Shown here: piece by piece, positions 1 to 8,101 of the stretch
Numbering within the stretch: the stretch's first letter is position 1
Layout: each line of letters begins with the position of its first letter
Source of the DNA: Nocardia donostiensis
Lineage (GTDB): Bacteria; Actinomycetota; Actinomycetes; Mycobacteriales; Mycobacteriaceae
NCBI RefSeq assembly: GCF_002081715.1
Contig: NZ_MUKP01000004.1
Coordinates: 124,001 to 188,000 of the forward strand
Length of the DNA: 64,000 nucleotides
Direction: 5' to 3'
Notes under the pieces: model-generated
Told to the model about the DNA's origin: nothing
Databases searched by the model: none
Seen by the model: only the letters and a program-made list of their open reading frames with translations
Made by a program: the position numbers and the translations under genes

Positions 1-1
1 G

Positions 2-883
2 CTGGTATCGGCCGCGGTGGTGGTCGGCGCCGAAGGCACCCCGGCTTCCGATCTCGCTGTTGGCTGGGCCGCCGAAGCGGCCGCGCAGCGCAAGCGCACC
101 CTGGTCATCGCGCACGGGATGAACCTGTATCCCGCCCGCGCGTTACTCGCCTACGGACAGTTGGTCGACGAAGCCTCCGCCACCTTACGCAGGCACGGCG
201 AGCGGGTGCTGGCAGCCGCCCGGCGGATCGCACGCGAGGTGGACCCGCACCTCGCGGTCGAGACCGCACTATCCGACGACAGTGGCGCGAAACTACTCAT
301 CGAGCTGTCGAAATCCGCCCATCTGGTGGCGCTAGGTGCCGCGGCGGGCGGCTCCCTGTCGCATCTGGGTTCTTCGCTGCTCGCGGTGACCAGCCACGGC
401 CACGGCGCGATCGTCGCGGTCCGCGAAAGCTCCACCGGGCAAGGCATCAGGCACAGCGGCCCCGTCGTCGTCGGTGTCGACGGCAGCCGCAGCAGCGATA
501 CCGCGATCGCAGCCGCGTTCGCCGAGGCCGCCGAGCGCGAAACCGAACTGGTCGCCGTGCACGCCTGGAGCGATCTGGCGTTCGCCGACTATGCGGGCAC
601 CGCCTTCGTCGACGTCCCTGTGGCCGATCTGGAGGCCATCGAGCAGGCGGTGCTCGCCGAACGTCTCGCGGGCTGGCAGGAGAAGTATCCGGACGTGCCG
701 GTCGTCCGCAAGATGTATCCGGCGTCGCCGCGTAAACATCTGCTGGAATGGTCGGAAACCGCGCAGCTGCTCGTGGTTGGCAGCCGGGGACGCGGCGGTT
801 TCCGTGGGCTGCTGCTCGGTTCGACCAGCAATGCGCTCGTACAGCACGCGCGTTGTCCGGTGATGGTCACCCACACGAAGTGA
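2..883 (+). CDS. Universal stress protein, tandem UspA domains (5' partial)
   Basis: Two UspA-like nucleotide-binding folds in tandem are visible: the first near the visible N-terminus (VVVGAEGTPASDLAVGWAA) and the second beginning at VVVGVDGSRSSDTAI. The second ends with the Usp ATP-binding signature, GSRGRGGFRGLLLGSTS followed by CPVMVTH. Tandem Usp proteins of about 290 residues are common in actinobacteria and are usually linked to hypoxia or stress survival. The frame stays open to the left edge, so the GTG at 17 may be internal and the true start probably lies outside the window. The first domain lacks an equally clear GxGG(x9)GS signature, so nucleotide binding probably relies on the second. 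Confidence 0.85.
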   Translation: MVSAAVVVGAEGTPASDLAVGWAAEAAAQRKRTLVIAHGMNLYPARALLAYGQLVDEASATLRRHGERVLAAARRIAREVDPHLAVETALSDDSGAKLLIELSKSAHLVALGAAAGGSLSHLGSSLLAVTSHGHGAIVAVRESSTGQGIRHSGPVVVGVDGSRSSDTAIAAAFAEAAERETELVAVHAWSDLAFADYAGTAFVDVPVADLEAIEQAVLAERLAGWQEKYPDVPVVRKMYPASPRKHLLEWSETAQLLVVGSRGRGGFRGLLLGSTSNALVQHARCPVMVTHTK

Positions 884-888
884 CCGGG

Positions 889-1806
889 TCAGTAACCGCG
901 CTCGAGGTCGATGACCGCGTGCAGCGGCTGCCCGGCAGCGAACCGTGCGACATTGGCCGCCACATGACGGGCGAGCAGTGCGGGCAGGCCGTCCGGCGGG
1001 TTCGCGATATGCGGGGTGATGATGGCGTTGGGCAGCGTCCAGAGGGGGTGGCCGTCCGGTAGTGGTTCCGGGTCGGTGACGTCGAGCGCCGCGCCGCCGA
1101 TCGAGCCGTCGACCAGCGCACGCACCAGCGCGTCGGTGTCGATCAGCGTCCCTCTGGCGAGGTTGACGATCCACGCCGACGGTTTCATCCGGGCCAGGAC
1201 ACCGGCATCGACCAGGTACTTCGTTTCCGGTGTAGCGGGCGCCGCGAGGACGAAATGATCTGCTGCCTGCCAGATTTCCGGGGTCCGGTCCGCGGCGACG
1301 GTCTGCGCCGCTCCGTCCACCGCAACACCTGACCGTGTCACCGCCAGCACCTGTGCCCCCAACCCGGTGAGCATCGGAATCATCGCCCGCCCGATCGCGC
1401 CGCAACCGACGATCGCCACCGTCGCTGCCTGCAATGTCTGCACCCGCGCCCCGAACTCCCCCTGACGCCAGGAGTTGGCGCGCACCGGCCCGGTAAGCGC
1501 CCGTACACCCGCGAGCAGGAGCATGACACCGTGTTCGGCGACCGGCGCCGCATACGCTCCCGCCGCCGAAGTCCACACCCGGCGCTCATCGATCACCCCG
1601 GCCGAGATCCACGGCTCGATACCGGCGAACGGCAACTGCACCCAGCGAACCGTGTCGGGAAGGTCGGCGGGGAAGGTGCCGGGTCGCCCGGTCCACACCA
1701 CCGCCTCCGCTGCCTCGAGCGGCGCCGACACACCGCCGCCTTGCTCGATGGCGCGGGCCAGGTTCGGGTCTTGTTCAGGGCCGAGATGGATTCGCGGGGA
1801 TGCCAC
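889..1806 (-). CDS. D-isomer specific 2-hydroxyacid dehydrogenase
   Basis: NAD(P)-dependent oxidoreductase of the D-2-hydroxyacid dehydrogenase family, which interconverts 2-oxoacids and D-2-hydroxyacids. It carries a Rossmann motif VAIVGCGAIGRAM, the catalytic arginine region NLARGTLIDTDAL, the acidic residue in DPEPLPDGHPLW and the catalytic histidine in ITPHIAN. I chose the GTG at 1806 (about 305 residues), which gives the family length. The open frame runs on to 2316, but the extra segment is Arg/His/Ser-rich and resembles no protein. The 3' end lies a few bases from the convergent stress-protein gene. The substrate cannot be named from sequence. Confidence 0.85.
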   Translation of the reverse strand: MASPRIHLGPEQDPNLARAIEQGGGVSAPLEAAEAVVWTGRPGTFPADLPDTVRWVQLPFAGIEPWISAGVIDERRVWTSAAGAYAAPVAEHGVMLLLAGVRALTGPVRANSWRQGEFGARVQTLQAATVAIVGCGAIGRAMIPMLTGLGAQVLAVTRSGVAVDGAAQTVAADRTPEIWQAADHFVLAAPATPETKYLVDAGVLARMKPSAWIVNLARGTLIDTDALVRALVDGSIGGAALDVTDPEPLPDGHPLWTLPNAIITPHIANPPDGLPALLARHVAANVARFAAGQPLHAVIDLERGY

Positions 1807-2384
1807 ACCGGGAAAATACCCCCTTCGACCGGAATCCCAGCCAGCGGTATCCGGAGACCGGGCACCCCCAACCGAAACGGCCGCACACACCGGTGAACTC
1901 CGCGTTCCGTACCGATCCAGGGCGGACTCGTTTCGTATCAGGAATTCCGATTGGGCAGGGCGATGGCACAGACCCTGCGCTCGGGCCGAGCAGGCCCGCA
2001 TCCTCGAACATCCCAGCGCAATATCGATGCGATGATCGGCGTGATCCGTCCTGAACAGGCTTGCACCGGGTCGGTCCGGTCGGCGTTGCCCGATCTGCAC
2101 CGACCGCGCGGTGCTCGAGCGCGTCTGCGCGATACAGACGCCGACGCAAGCCTGTTGTCGTTGCCGAGAGGTTGTCGCGGTGTGTTGCCTGTGACATGCC
2201 GAACCTGGGTGCGCCTTCGCCAAGAACCTCTGTCGTGCATGGTTTTTCGGTGTTACTCTGCCTCCGGCTCCGGGCGGGTGAGGTTCGACCGGGCGTCCGT
2301 GGCCGGTGAACTGCATTCTCGCGGTATGAGGTTCGCCTGGCCGGTACTGTAGATCTGCGGCCGAACGAGGAGCGGGGGTAGGGC
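1807..2384. other. Long intergenic leader without a gene
   Basis: About 580 bases separate the hydroxyacid dehydrogenase from the Trypco1 gene, both reading away from it. Open frames across it have low-complexity Arg-rich translations and no recognisable domain. It should contain the promoter of the conflict operon. A purine-rich ribosome site (GAGCGGGGG) sits just before the ATG at 2385. I could not place a convincing -35/-10 pair. Confidence 0.5.
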
Positions 2385-2720
2385 ATGACGCACATCGAGC
2401 GTGTGGAAATGCCGGACGGGACAGTCATTCACGCGCGAGTCGACGAGAGCGCACGGACCTCCACCGGCGTGGACGTCGGCCTGCGCGACCGATTCAAACT
2501 CGAAACACTCGGACCGACCATCCGCAGCGTCGCTGCATCGGTGCACGACAGCGTCGACGGGCTGAAGCCGGATCGGATATCGGTCGAGTTCGGCCTCGAA
2601 CTGTCACTGGATGCGGGCCGGGTCGTGGCCGTGCTGGCGTCGGGCGGTGCGAAGGCGTCGCTGAAGGTGCAACTCGACTGGAATACGGGCTCGGCACCTG
2701 ATGCGGCTGGCGAGGTTTAG
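2385..2720 (+). CDS. Trypco1 (CU044_2847-type) domain protein
   Basis: A 111-residue protein of the CU044_2847 type, described as trypsin-co-occurring domain 1. It has an N-terminal strand pair (VEMPDGTVIHARVDES), a central helix, and a C-terminal strand motif (DRISVEFGLELSLDAGRVVAVLASG followed by KVQLDW) typical of the family. No catalytic motif is seen. Such proteins occur beside trypsin-like and VMAP proteins in NTP-dependent conflict systems and are thought to be regulatory or adaptor components; that role is inference. It is the first gene of the tightly spaced run and is followed after 12 bases by the trypsin-VMAP gene, which is the expected partner. Confidence 0.8.
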   Translation: MTHIERVEMPDGTVIHARVDESARTSTGVDVGLRDRFKLETLGPTIRSVAASVHDSVDGLKPDRISVEFGLELSLDAGRVVAVLASGGAKASLKVQLDWNTGSAPDAAGEV

Positions 2721-2732
2721 GGAGATGGCACC

Positions 2733-4643
2733 GTGCCCGAGCACGCCGATATAGACGATCTGCTGCGAGGTGCCTCCGCGTCCGTGTCCGCCGACCGCCT
2801 CGACGCCGAATTCATCGGCACCGCGTTCCGGATCGCGCCGGATTACGCGGTGACCGCAGCCCATGTCGCGTATTCGGTCGGTGAACGGATGCGGCTGTCG
2901 TTCGGTGAGGGCAGCGAATGCATGGCCGAGGTCGTTGTTGCGTCCGAGCCGCCGAAAGCCGGTTCGCGCTGGGGTTTCGACGATCTCGCTGTACTGCGGA
3001 TCGAGCAGCCCGACGGTCTGGCGGCGCCCTGTGTGCTGATGGCTGAGCCGGTGCTCTCCTCCGGTGACGAGCTGCTGGTCTGCGCGCTCAACCCGAGCTA
3101 CGTCGATCGTGTCATAGAGGTCTACCGCGGGTACCGGGTCCGGGATATCCATCCCCGCTTCGCCACCGTGGACGGGGAACGTTCCGTCATTCGCGGTATG
3201 TCGGGAGGCCCGGTGTGGTCGCTGCGCCACGGCGGGGTCGTGGGGTTCGTCAAAGCGAGCGAAAACATCGACACCGCACAGGGCGGCGCGATTTCGCCCC
3301 TGCTGGACGGGTTGCGGAAGTTCGGGCGCGACCTGTACGAGGAGATCGTCACCTCCCACGACGCACATCATCGGGACCAGCAGCGGTGGGCTGATCGCCT
3401 GGTCGGTTCGGAAGCAACGATCCGGCGATGGCTGGTGGAAGCGCACGGCTGGATCGCACGGATATCCACCGGTGCCGAACGGCGCGTCCCGGACGATCTG
3501 ATCGAGGAACTGTTCCGTGACTCCCTGCCCCCCGACCGGAGTCGTTTGGTCACCTTACGTGACCTGGCCGAGTACATCGGTACAGAATGCCAGAACCGGA
3601 ATATGGACCTGGCGAGATTCTGCGCCCTTGCCCCAAATTATCTGCGGATGGACCCGGTGGTCGCCAAAGGTTTGCGCGAGATGCCGCGGAACATCATTCT
3701 TCCCCGCGACTTTCCGCGATTCGAACGCCGCTTTCTGACCGCACAGCAGCACGCGGTGACCGAAGTCACCACCCTGTTCGGCGTCATCCTGCCGGAAGAA
3801 GGCCCCCGGTTGGGCAATCACGGTAAAGTCCCACACAGGTACGAATTGGCTAGGAAATACGGGGCGCAGGAAATCATCTCGGTCGCGACCTCTGAGCGGT
3901 TTTCCAGCTATGACCAGGCCAAGCGGGAATTGAAACAAGCGCTGGACTTCGAATTGAGCACCATCGACAAACCTCATGATGCGGTAGAAATCGTGGTGGC
4001 GTTGCCCGACGACCGACTGGACGAAGAACCACTGTATACCTGGCGGCGCGCGGACCAGCGGCCGTTCAGCAAATTCGCGATGCGTTTGCGGCGGAGTTGC
4101 ACCTGGGAGAAGAGCAGCGAACAGATCGCTGAATTGCAGCTACGCTGGGAACGGTTGCGGCGCAGGGAAACCGGCGCGCTCGTCTGGTTGGGCTGCTCCG
4201 ATATACGTGCCAGGGCCCTCGAGGGCCTGCAGGTGATGTTCACCGGCTCCGAAGCACCCGATGGAATCGGAATATCCGAACCTCCGACTGCCGAGGTGCT
4301 GACAGCAGCTGCGAGCAATGCACTTCCTTTGACGGTGTGGCGGACCACGAGCTGCCGGACGCATCCCGGTGCCGGGTGTGACGGCACCTCCTTTCGCACC
4401 GAGTTGACCGCTCAGCTCGCCGGGGCCATGCCGACGGACTGGTACAGCGTCATCTGGCGTGAGCAGAAAAACCATGCACACGGCGACCGACACCACACCA
4501 CCACTACCGACGCGTCCGAACGGGACACGAGCCCGGGCTCCACCGCACCCGGCGAATTCTGGAGCAAGATCTTGTGCGTCGTCGATATACCAGGTGAAAG
4601 CAGAAGGCGCCCGCCTCCACTTGCCGGACCGCGGTCGCTATGA
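2733..4643 (+). CDS. Trypsin-like protease fused to VMAP-type domains
   Basis: A 636-residue two-part protein. Residues 1 to about 210 form a trypsin-like serine protease with His44 (AVTAAHVAY), Asp84 (DDLAVLRIE) and Ser157 (RGMSGGPVWS), so the triad looks intact. No signal peptide is seen, so the protease should be cytoplasmic. A helical middle region (about 225-310) and a large alpha/beta C-terminal region follow and match the VMAP (vWA-MoxR associated protein) layout, including a late LPLTVWRTTSCRTHPG segment. VMAP proteins bridge the MoxR ATPase and vWA protein encoded next, and here the protease is the likely effector. The last 60 residues are low complexity. Parts around 3600-4200 look less GC-rich than the neighbours, which could reflect transfer. 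Domain boundaries are approximate. Confidence 0.75.
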   Translation: MPEHADIDDLLRGASASVSADRLDAEFIGTAFRIAPDYAVTAAHVAYSVGERMRLSFGEGSECMAEVVVASEPPKAGSRWGFDDLAVLRIEQPDGLAAPCVLMAEPVLSSGDELLVCALNPSYVDRVIEVYRGYRVRDIHPRFATVDGERSVIRGMSGGPVWSLRHGGVVGFVKASENIDTAQGGAISPLLDGLRKFGRDLYEEIVTSHDAHHRDQQRWADRLVGSEATIRRWLVEAHGWIARISTGAERRVPDDLIEELFRDSLPPDRSRLVTLRDLAEYIGTECQNRNMDLARFCALAPNYLRMDPVVAKGLREMPRNIILPRDFPRFERRFLTAQQHAVTEVTTLFGVILPEEGPRLGNHGKVPHRYELARKYGAQEIISVATSERFSSYDQAKRELKQALDFELSTIDKPHDAVEIVVALPDDRLDEEPLYTWRRADQRPFSKFAMRLRRSCTWEKSSEQIAELQLRWERLRRRETGALVWLGCSDIRARALEGLQVMFTGSEAPDGIGISEPPTAEVLTAAASNALPLTVWRTTSCRTHPGAGCDGTSFRTELTAQLAGAMPTDWYSVIWREQKNHAHGDRHHTTTTDASERDTSPGSTAPGEFWSKILCVVDIPGESRRRPPPLAGPRSL

Positions 4644-4656
4644 GACGGGAGCGGAA

Positions 4657-5694
4657 ATGACAGCGCCGCGTTGGCATGTGTTCCACGGCTCGGGCGAACC
4701 ACGGCCCCACGGCTGGGCCGCTGTACCCCCGCCGATGATCTCGCGCACCTTCAGCGGGAGTCCGACGCTGCCGCCGCCGGAACCGCAGCCGGATCAGCCC
4801 GCCCAGATGGACCGGAAACTGGGACGGGACGGGATCGGCGCGCACCAGCTGCGCTCGGACGACCTCGATGTCATCAACGCCGCCCTGCTGTGCAGGCGGC
4901 CCCTGCTGGTCACCGGGGCGCCCGGCCTCGGGAAGTCCGCACTCGCCTATCTCATCGCACGTGAGCTCGGACTCGGCCCGGTGCTGCACTGGCCGATCAC
5001 CAGCCGCAGCAGCCTGCGGGACGGCCTCTACCACTACGACGCACTGCGCCGCTTCGAGGAGGCCCAGCTCCGAGAAACCCAGACACACCACAACGGGGCG
5101 GCGACCGATCTGGCCGACTACATCACGCTCGGCCCGCTCGGCACCGCGCTGCTGCCGTACGACACACCGCGGATGCTGTTGATCGATGAGATCGACAAGG
5201 CCGATATCGACCTGCCCAACGATCTGCTGCACGTCTTCGAGAACGGCGAGTACCAGATCGACGAGCTGCGGCGGATCCGGGCCTACCGGCCTCAGGTCGA
5301 AGTCTTCACGCACGAAGGCCGCGAACGGGTCCCGGTCCAGGACGGTTTCGTCCAGTGCAACGCGTTCCCGGTGATCATCATGACCAGCAATGGCGAGCGG
5401 GAGTTCCCGCCCGCCTTCCTGCGGCGCTGCCTACAGCTCCAACTGGAGAAACCCGAGCGTCCGCAGCTGGAACGCGTGGTCGCCGCGCATCTGGGCACCG
5501 CGGTGGCGGACGAATACGGCGACATCATCGACGATTTCATTCGCCGGCGCAGCGAGCTGGGATCGCTGCCGACCGATCGACTGCTGATCGCCCTGCATGT
5601 ATTGACCCAAGCCACCCAGGCAGATGATGCGGACCGGCTGGATCGGCAGCGGCTGGCGGAGCGGCTCATGCAGCCCACGGACAGCGGAGGGTGA
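4657..5694 (+). CDS. MoxR-type AAA+ ATPase
   Basis: A 345-residue AAA+ ATPase. Walker A is GAPGLGKS (Lys93), Walker B is MLLIDEIDKAD (Asp177, Glu178), sensor 1 is the MTSNGE segment, and an arginine pair lies in AFLRRC. The N-terminal 60 residues are Pro-rich and disordered-looking. The ATG at 4657 has a purine-rich ribosome site (GGGAGCGG); the upstream in-frame extension to 4459 overlaps the previous gene and is low complexity, so I rejected it. MoxR ATPases remodel partners carrying vWA domains, and the next gene, one base downstream, encodes that partner. In this setting it would couple ATP hydrolysis to activation of the system. Its substrate is unknown. Confidence 0.85.
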   Translation: MTAPRWHVFHGSGEPRPHGWAAVPPPMISRTFSGSPTLPPPEPQPDQPAQMDRKLGRDGIGAHQLRSDDLDVINAALLCRRPLLVTGAPGLGKSALAYLIARELGLGPVLHWPITSRSSLRDGLYHYDALRRFEEAQLRETQTHHNGAATDLADYITLGPLGTALLPYDTPRMLLIDEIDKADIDLPNDLLHVFENGEYQIDELRRIRAYRPQVEVFTHEGRERVPVQDGFVQCNAFPVIIMTSNGEREFPPAFLRRCLQLQLEKPERPQLERVVAAHLGTAVADEYGDIIDDFIRRRSELGSLPTDRLLIALHVLTQATQADDADRLDRQRLAERLMQPTDSGG

Positions 5695-5695
5695 G

Positions 5696-8101
5696 ATGGC
5701 GAGCCTGTCCGATCTCCTCGACGCGCTGCGCGGGCTGGACCTCGACGGCGGTACTGTCGCCGAGGCGCTCTGGCTGGCGAAGCATATCGATTCCCTTGCA
5801 AATTCGTCGCCCGAGAATTCGGCGGAAACCCAGCCCGGGACAGCCGCACCGGACGTCGAAACCGCACCGGCGCTGCCGACCGTCGATACCGCAGCGATGC
5901 AGCCGTTGCTGCCGCGCGAGGTTCCCACCGCCCCCTCGCCCGGCACGCCCGTCGCGTGGCCGTCCCGGATCGAAGTCGATATCCCGGCACCCTCACCACT
6001 GGCTTCCGGCACCAACCTGCTCGGTGAGTTGCGGCCGCTCGCCCGCCGGATCCCCGATCCGGCCGAGCGGGTCTTCGACGAGGACGCATCGGTCGAACGC
6101 ATAGCTCGCACGGCAGTCGCCTGGCCGGTGACCAGGGCGAAGCTGGTGCGGCAGCGCGAAGCAGCACTGGTTTTCGACCGGCATCCGTCGATGGCGGCGT
6201 GGAGTGGACTGGCCGATGCGGTGCGCACCCTGGTGAATTCGGTCGGGTTCCGGCGGGTCACGGTGTGGTATCTCGACGAGGACAGTGCGGGCACACCGCG
6301 GCTGGCCACCCACGCCCACGGACCGCCGCAGCGTCCGCTGTCGGTGCTGTCGGATCCGTCCGGCCGCCGTGTCGTCATGGTGTTCAGCGCCTGCCTTGGC
6401 GACGCGTGGGTGCGCGGCACCATGACTGCCGAATTCGAGCGGCTGGCCGCGCGGTCGCCGGTGGCGATCGTGCAGCCGCTACCCAGCAGCATGTGGCGCC
6501 GGACCGGTCTGGACTGGGGGCACGGACGCATCACCGCTGTGGTCGCCGACCGTCCGTCGCCGCTGCGGGTGCTCACGCCCGCCGATGCGCGGACCACGCC
6601 GATCCCGGTGCTCGAACTGACCGACGGCTGGATCAGGCCGTGGGCGCAACTATTGTCCGGAGAGCGGCGCTCGGCCGGTTATCCCCTGCTACGCAGGCCC
6701 GAGCCGGCGGCCGCAGAGGAGCCGCTTCCACTGGCGGTGCGACAGGACCTGGAGTTGGGCCGCAGCGCGCTCGAACGGGTGCGGCGTTTCCGGGCAGCGT
6801 CGTCGCCGGAGGCATTTCGCCTTGCCGCCAGCCTGGCGCAGGTTCCGCTGGTACTGCCGATCATGCGGCTGGTGCAGCAGGCGATACTGCCGGGCAGTAA
6901 ACGCAGTGTGCTGGCCGAGGTCCTGGCCGGTGGCCTGATCGAGGAGGCAGCCGCCGATTCCGCCCCGCCGTACACCGTCCCCGAGGACAGCCGGGTTTTC
7001 GCGTTCCGGCCCGATGTCGCCGAAATCCTGCGCAAGGCGATTCCGCGCAGCGAAGCCGCGCAGGTGCTCGCCGCCGCGTCACGGTTCATCGCCCAGCGGT
7101 ACAACGTGCCGGGCCCGGTGTTCCGCGCCGCCGTATCGCAGCCGACCCGGGGCGGAACGCCGTTCGCGTACCTGGCACCGGAGACATTGCGGCGCATCGC
7201 ACCGAACTTCCCCGACCCGCAAGCCGAGTCACCCGGCGAAGACGTCGAACGTCGTTATACCGCCGCGGTCGACGAAGCCATCGAGGCGCTGCGGCACGGT
7301 GACGCCGACGCCGCGTTGGCCTCGTCACGGGCTGCCCTGGAACTGCTTCCGAGCGGCCACCCCCGGCGAGCCGATCTGCTGGCGCAACTTATCTCGCTGC
7401 TGCGGCAGCGCTGGGAACTCGGCGGCACCATCGCCGACCTCGACGAGGCAATCGCGGTCGCCAAAACCGCTGTCGCTGAGCTCGGCGACAGCGAAGCGGG
7501 CATCGCAGTCCTGTCCGGGTTGGGGCAACTGCTGCTGGAGCGGTTCGAGGTGGCAGGCGGAGCCGATTTCCTGACCGACGCGACCCGGGTGCTGCGCGGC
7601 GCGCTCGAGGCCACCGAGCCGGACGGCCCGGCGCGGGCCGAGCTCTCCGAGCGCCTCGGTGACGCCCTGCTCAGGCGCTCCGAGATCACCGGGGAGCCCA
7701 TCTATGCGTGGGAAGCGGTCGACCTGTGCCTCGCGGCGGCGGAGTACGGCGAAGACGACCGGGACCGCGATGTGGTCCTGATGTTCACCATCGCCCGGGC
7801 CTACCTCGGTATCGCCGCGCTGTCGGCGCACCCGGACAGCGAACTGGAAGCCCGTGTCGCCGAATACTTCCGTTATGCGGCGGCCGGTTTGGCGAGCCCG
7901 CCGACCGAGCGTACCCGCACCGCACTGCTGGACACGGTAGCGCGGACGGTGGACGTCGTGCGCACCGGCACGTTGCCGCCGCGTATTGCGGGTGAGTTGT
8001 CGAGCATCCTGGCCACCCTGTCTGCGGCGGAACACACCGCACCCGTCGCCGAGGCCCGACGGGCGCTCGACGCCGTCGCCACCGGCAGCGGTTCGCCATG
8101 A
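5696..8101 (+). CDS. SAV_2336-type (vWA-like) protein with C-terminal TPR-like repeats
   Basis: An 801-residue protein resembling the SAV_2336 N-terminal-domain family. After a Pro/Ala-rich linker (about 40-110) comes a vWA-like fold whose first strand reads AALVFDRHPSM (Asp161, Ser165), a degenerate MIDAS in place of DxSxS. A later strand reads VVMVFSACLGDAWVRG. Residues about 340-520 are helical. The C-terminal third (about 515-780) holds helical repeats rich in Ala and Leu that look TPR-like. The start at 5696 lies one base after the MoxR stop, arguing for coupled translation. It is the expected vWA partner of the MoxR ATPase. The altered MIDAS suggests metal binding may be weak or lost, which is inference. 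Confidence 0.75.
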   Translation: MASLSDLLDALRGLDLDGGTVAEALWLAKHIDSLANSSPENSAETQPGTAAPDVETAPALPTVDTAAMQPLLPREVPTAPSPGTPVAWPSRIEVDIPAPSPLASGTNLLGELRPLARRIPDPAERVFDEDASVERIARTAVAWPVTRAKLVRQREAALVFDRHPSMAAWSGLADAVRTLVNSVGFRRVTVWYLDEDSAGTPRLATHAHGPPQRPLSVLSDPSGRRVVMVFSACLGDAWVRGTMTAEFERLAARSPVAIVQPLPSSMWRRTGLDWGHGRITAVVADRPSPLRVLTPADARTTPIPVLELTDGWIRPWAQLLSGERRSAGYPLLRRPEPAAAEEPLPLAVRQDLELGRSALERVRRFRAASSPEAFRLAASLAQVPLVLPIMRLVQQAILPGSKRSVLAEVLAGGLIEEAAADSAPPYTVPEDSRVFAFRPDVAEILRKAIPRSEAAQVLAAASRFIAQRYNVPGPVFRAAVSQPTRGGTPFAYLAPETLRRIAPNFPDPQAESPGEDVERRYTAAVDEAIEALRHGDADAALASSRAALELLPSGHPRRADLLAQLISLLRQRWELGGTIADLDEAIAVAKTAVAELGDSEAGIAVLSGLGQLLLERFEVAGGADFLTDATRVLRGALEATEPDGPARAELSERLGDALLRRSEITGEPIYAWEAVDLCLAAAEYGEDDRDRDVVLMFTIARAYLGIAALSAHPDSELEARVAEYFRYAAAGLASPPTERTRTALLDTVARTVDVVRTGTLPPRIAGELSSILATLSAAEHTAPVAEARRALDAVATGSGSP

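Noticed and set aside
332..1576. Minus-strand frame of 414 residues
   Set aside because: Arg/Gly-rich shadow of the dehydrogenase and stress-protein genes; no domain features.
1807..2316. N-terminal extension of the 2-hydroxyacid dehydrogenase
   Set aside because: The extra 170 residues are low complexity; the GTG at 1806 gives the family length.
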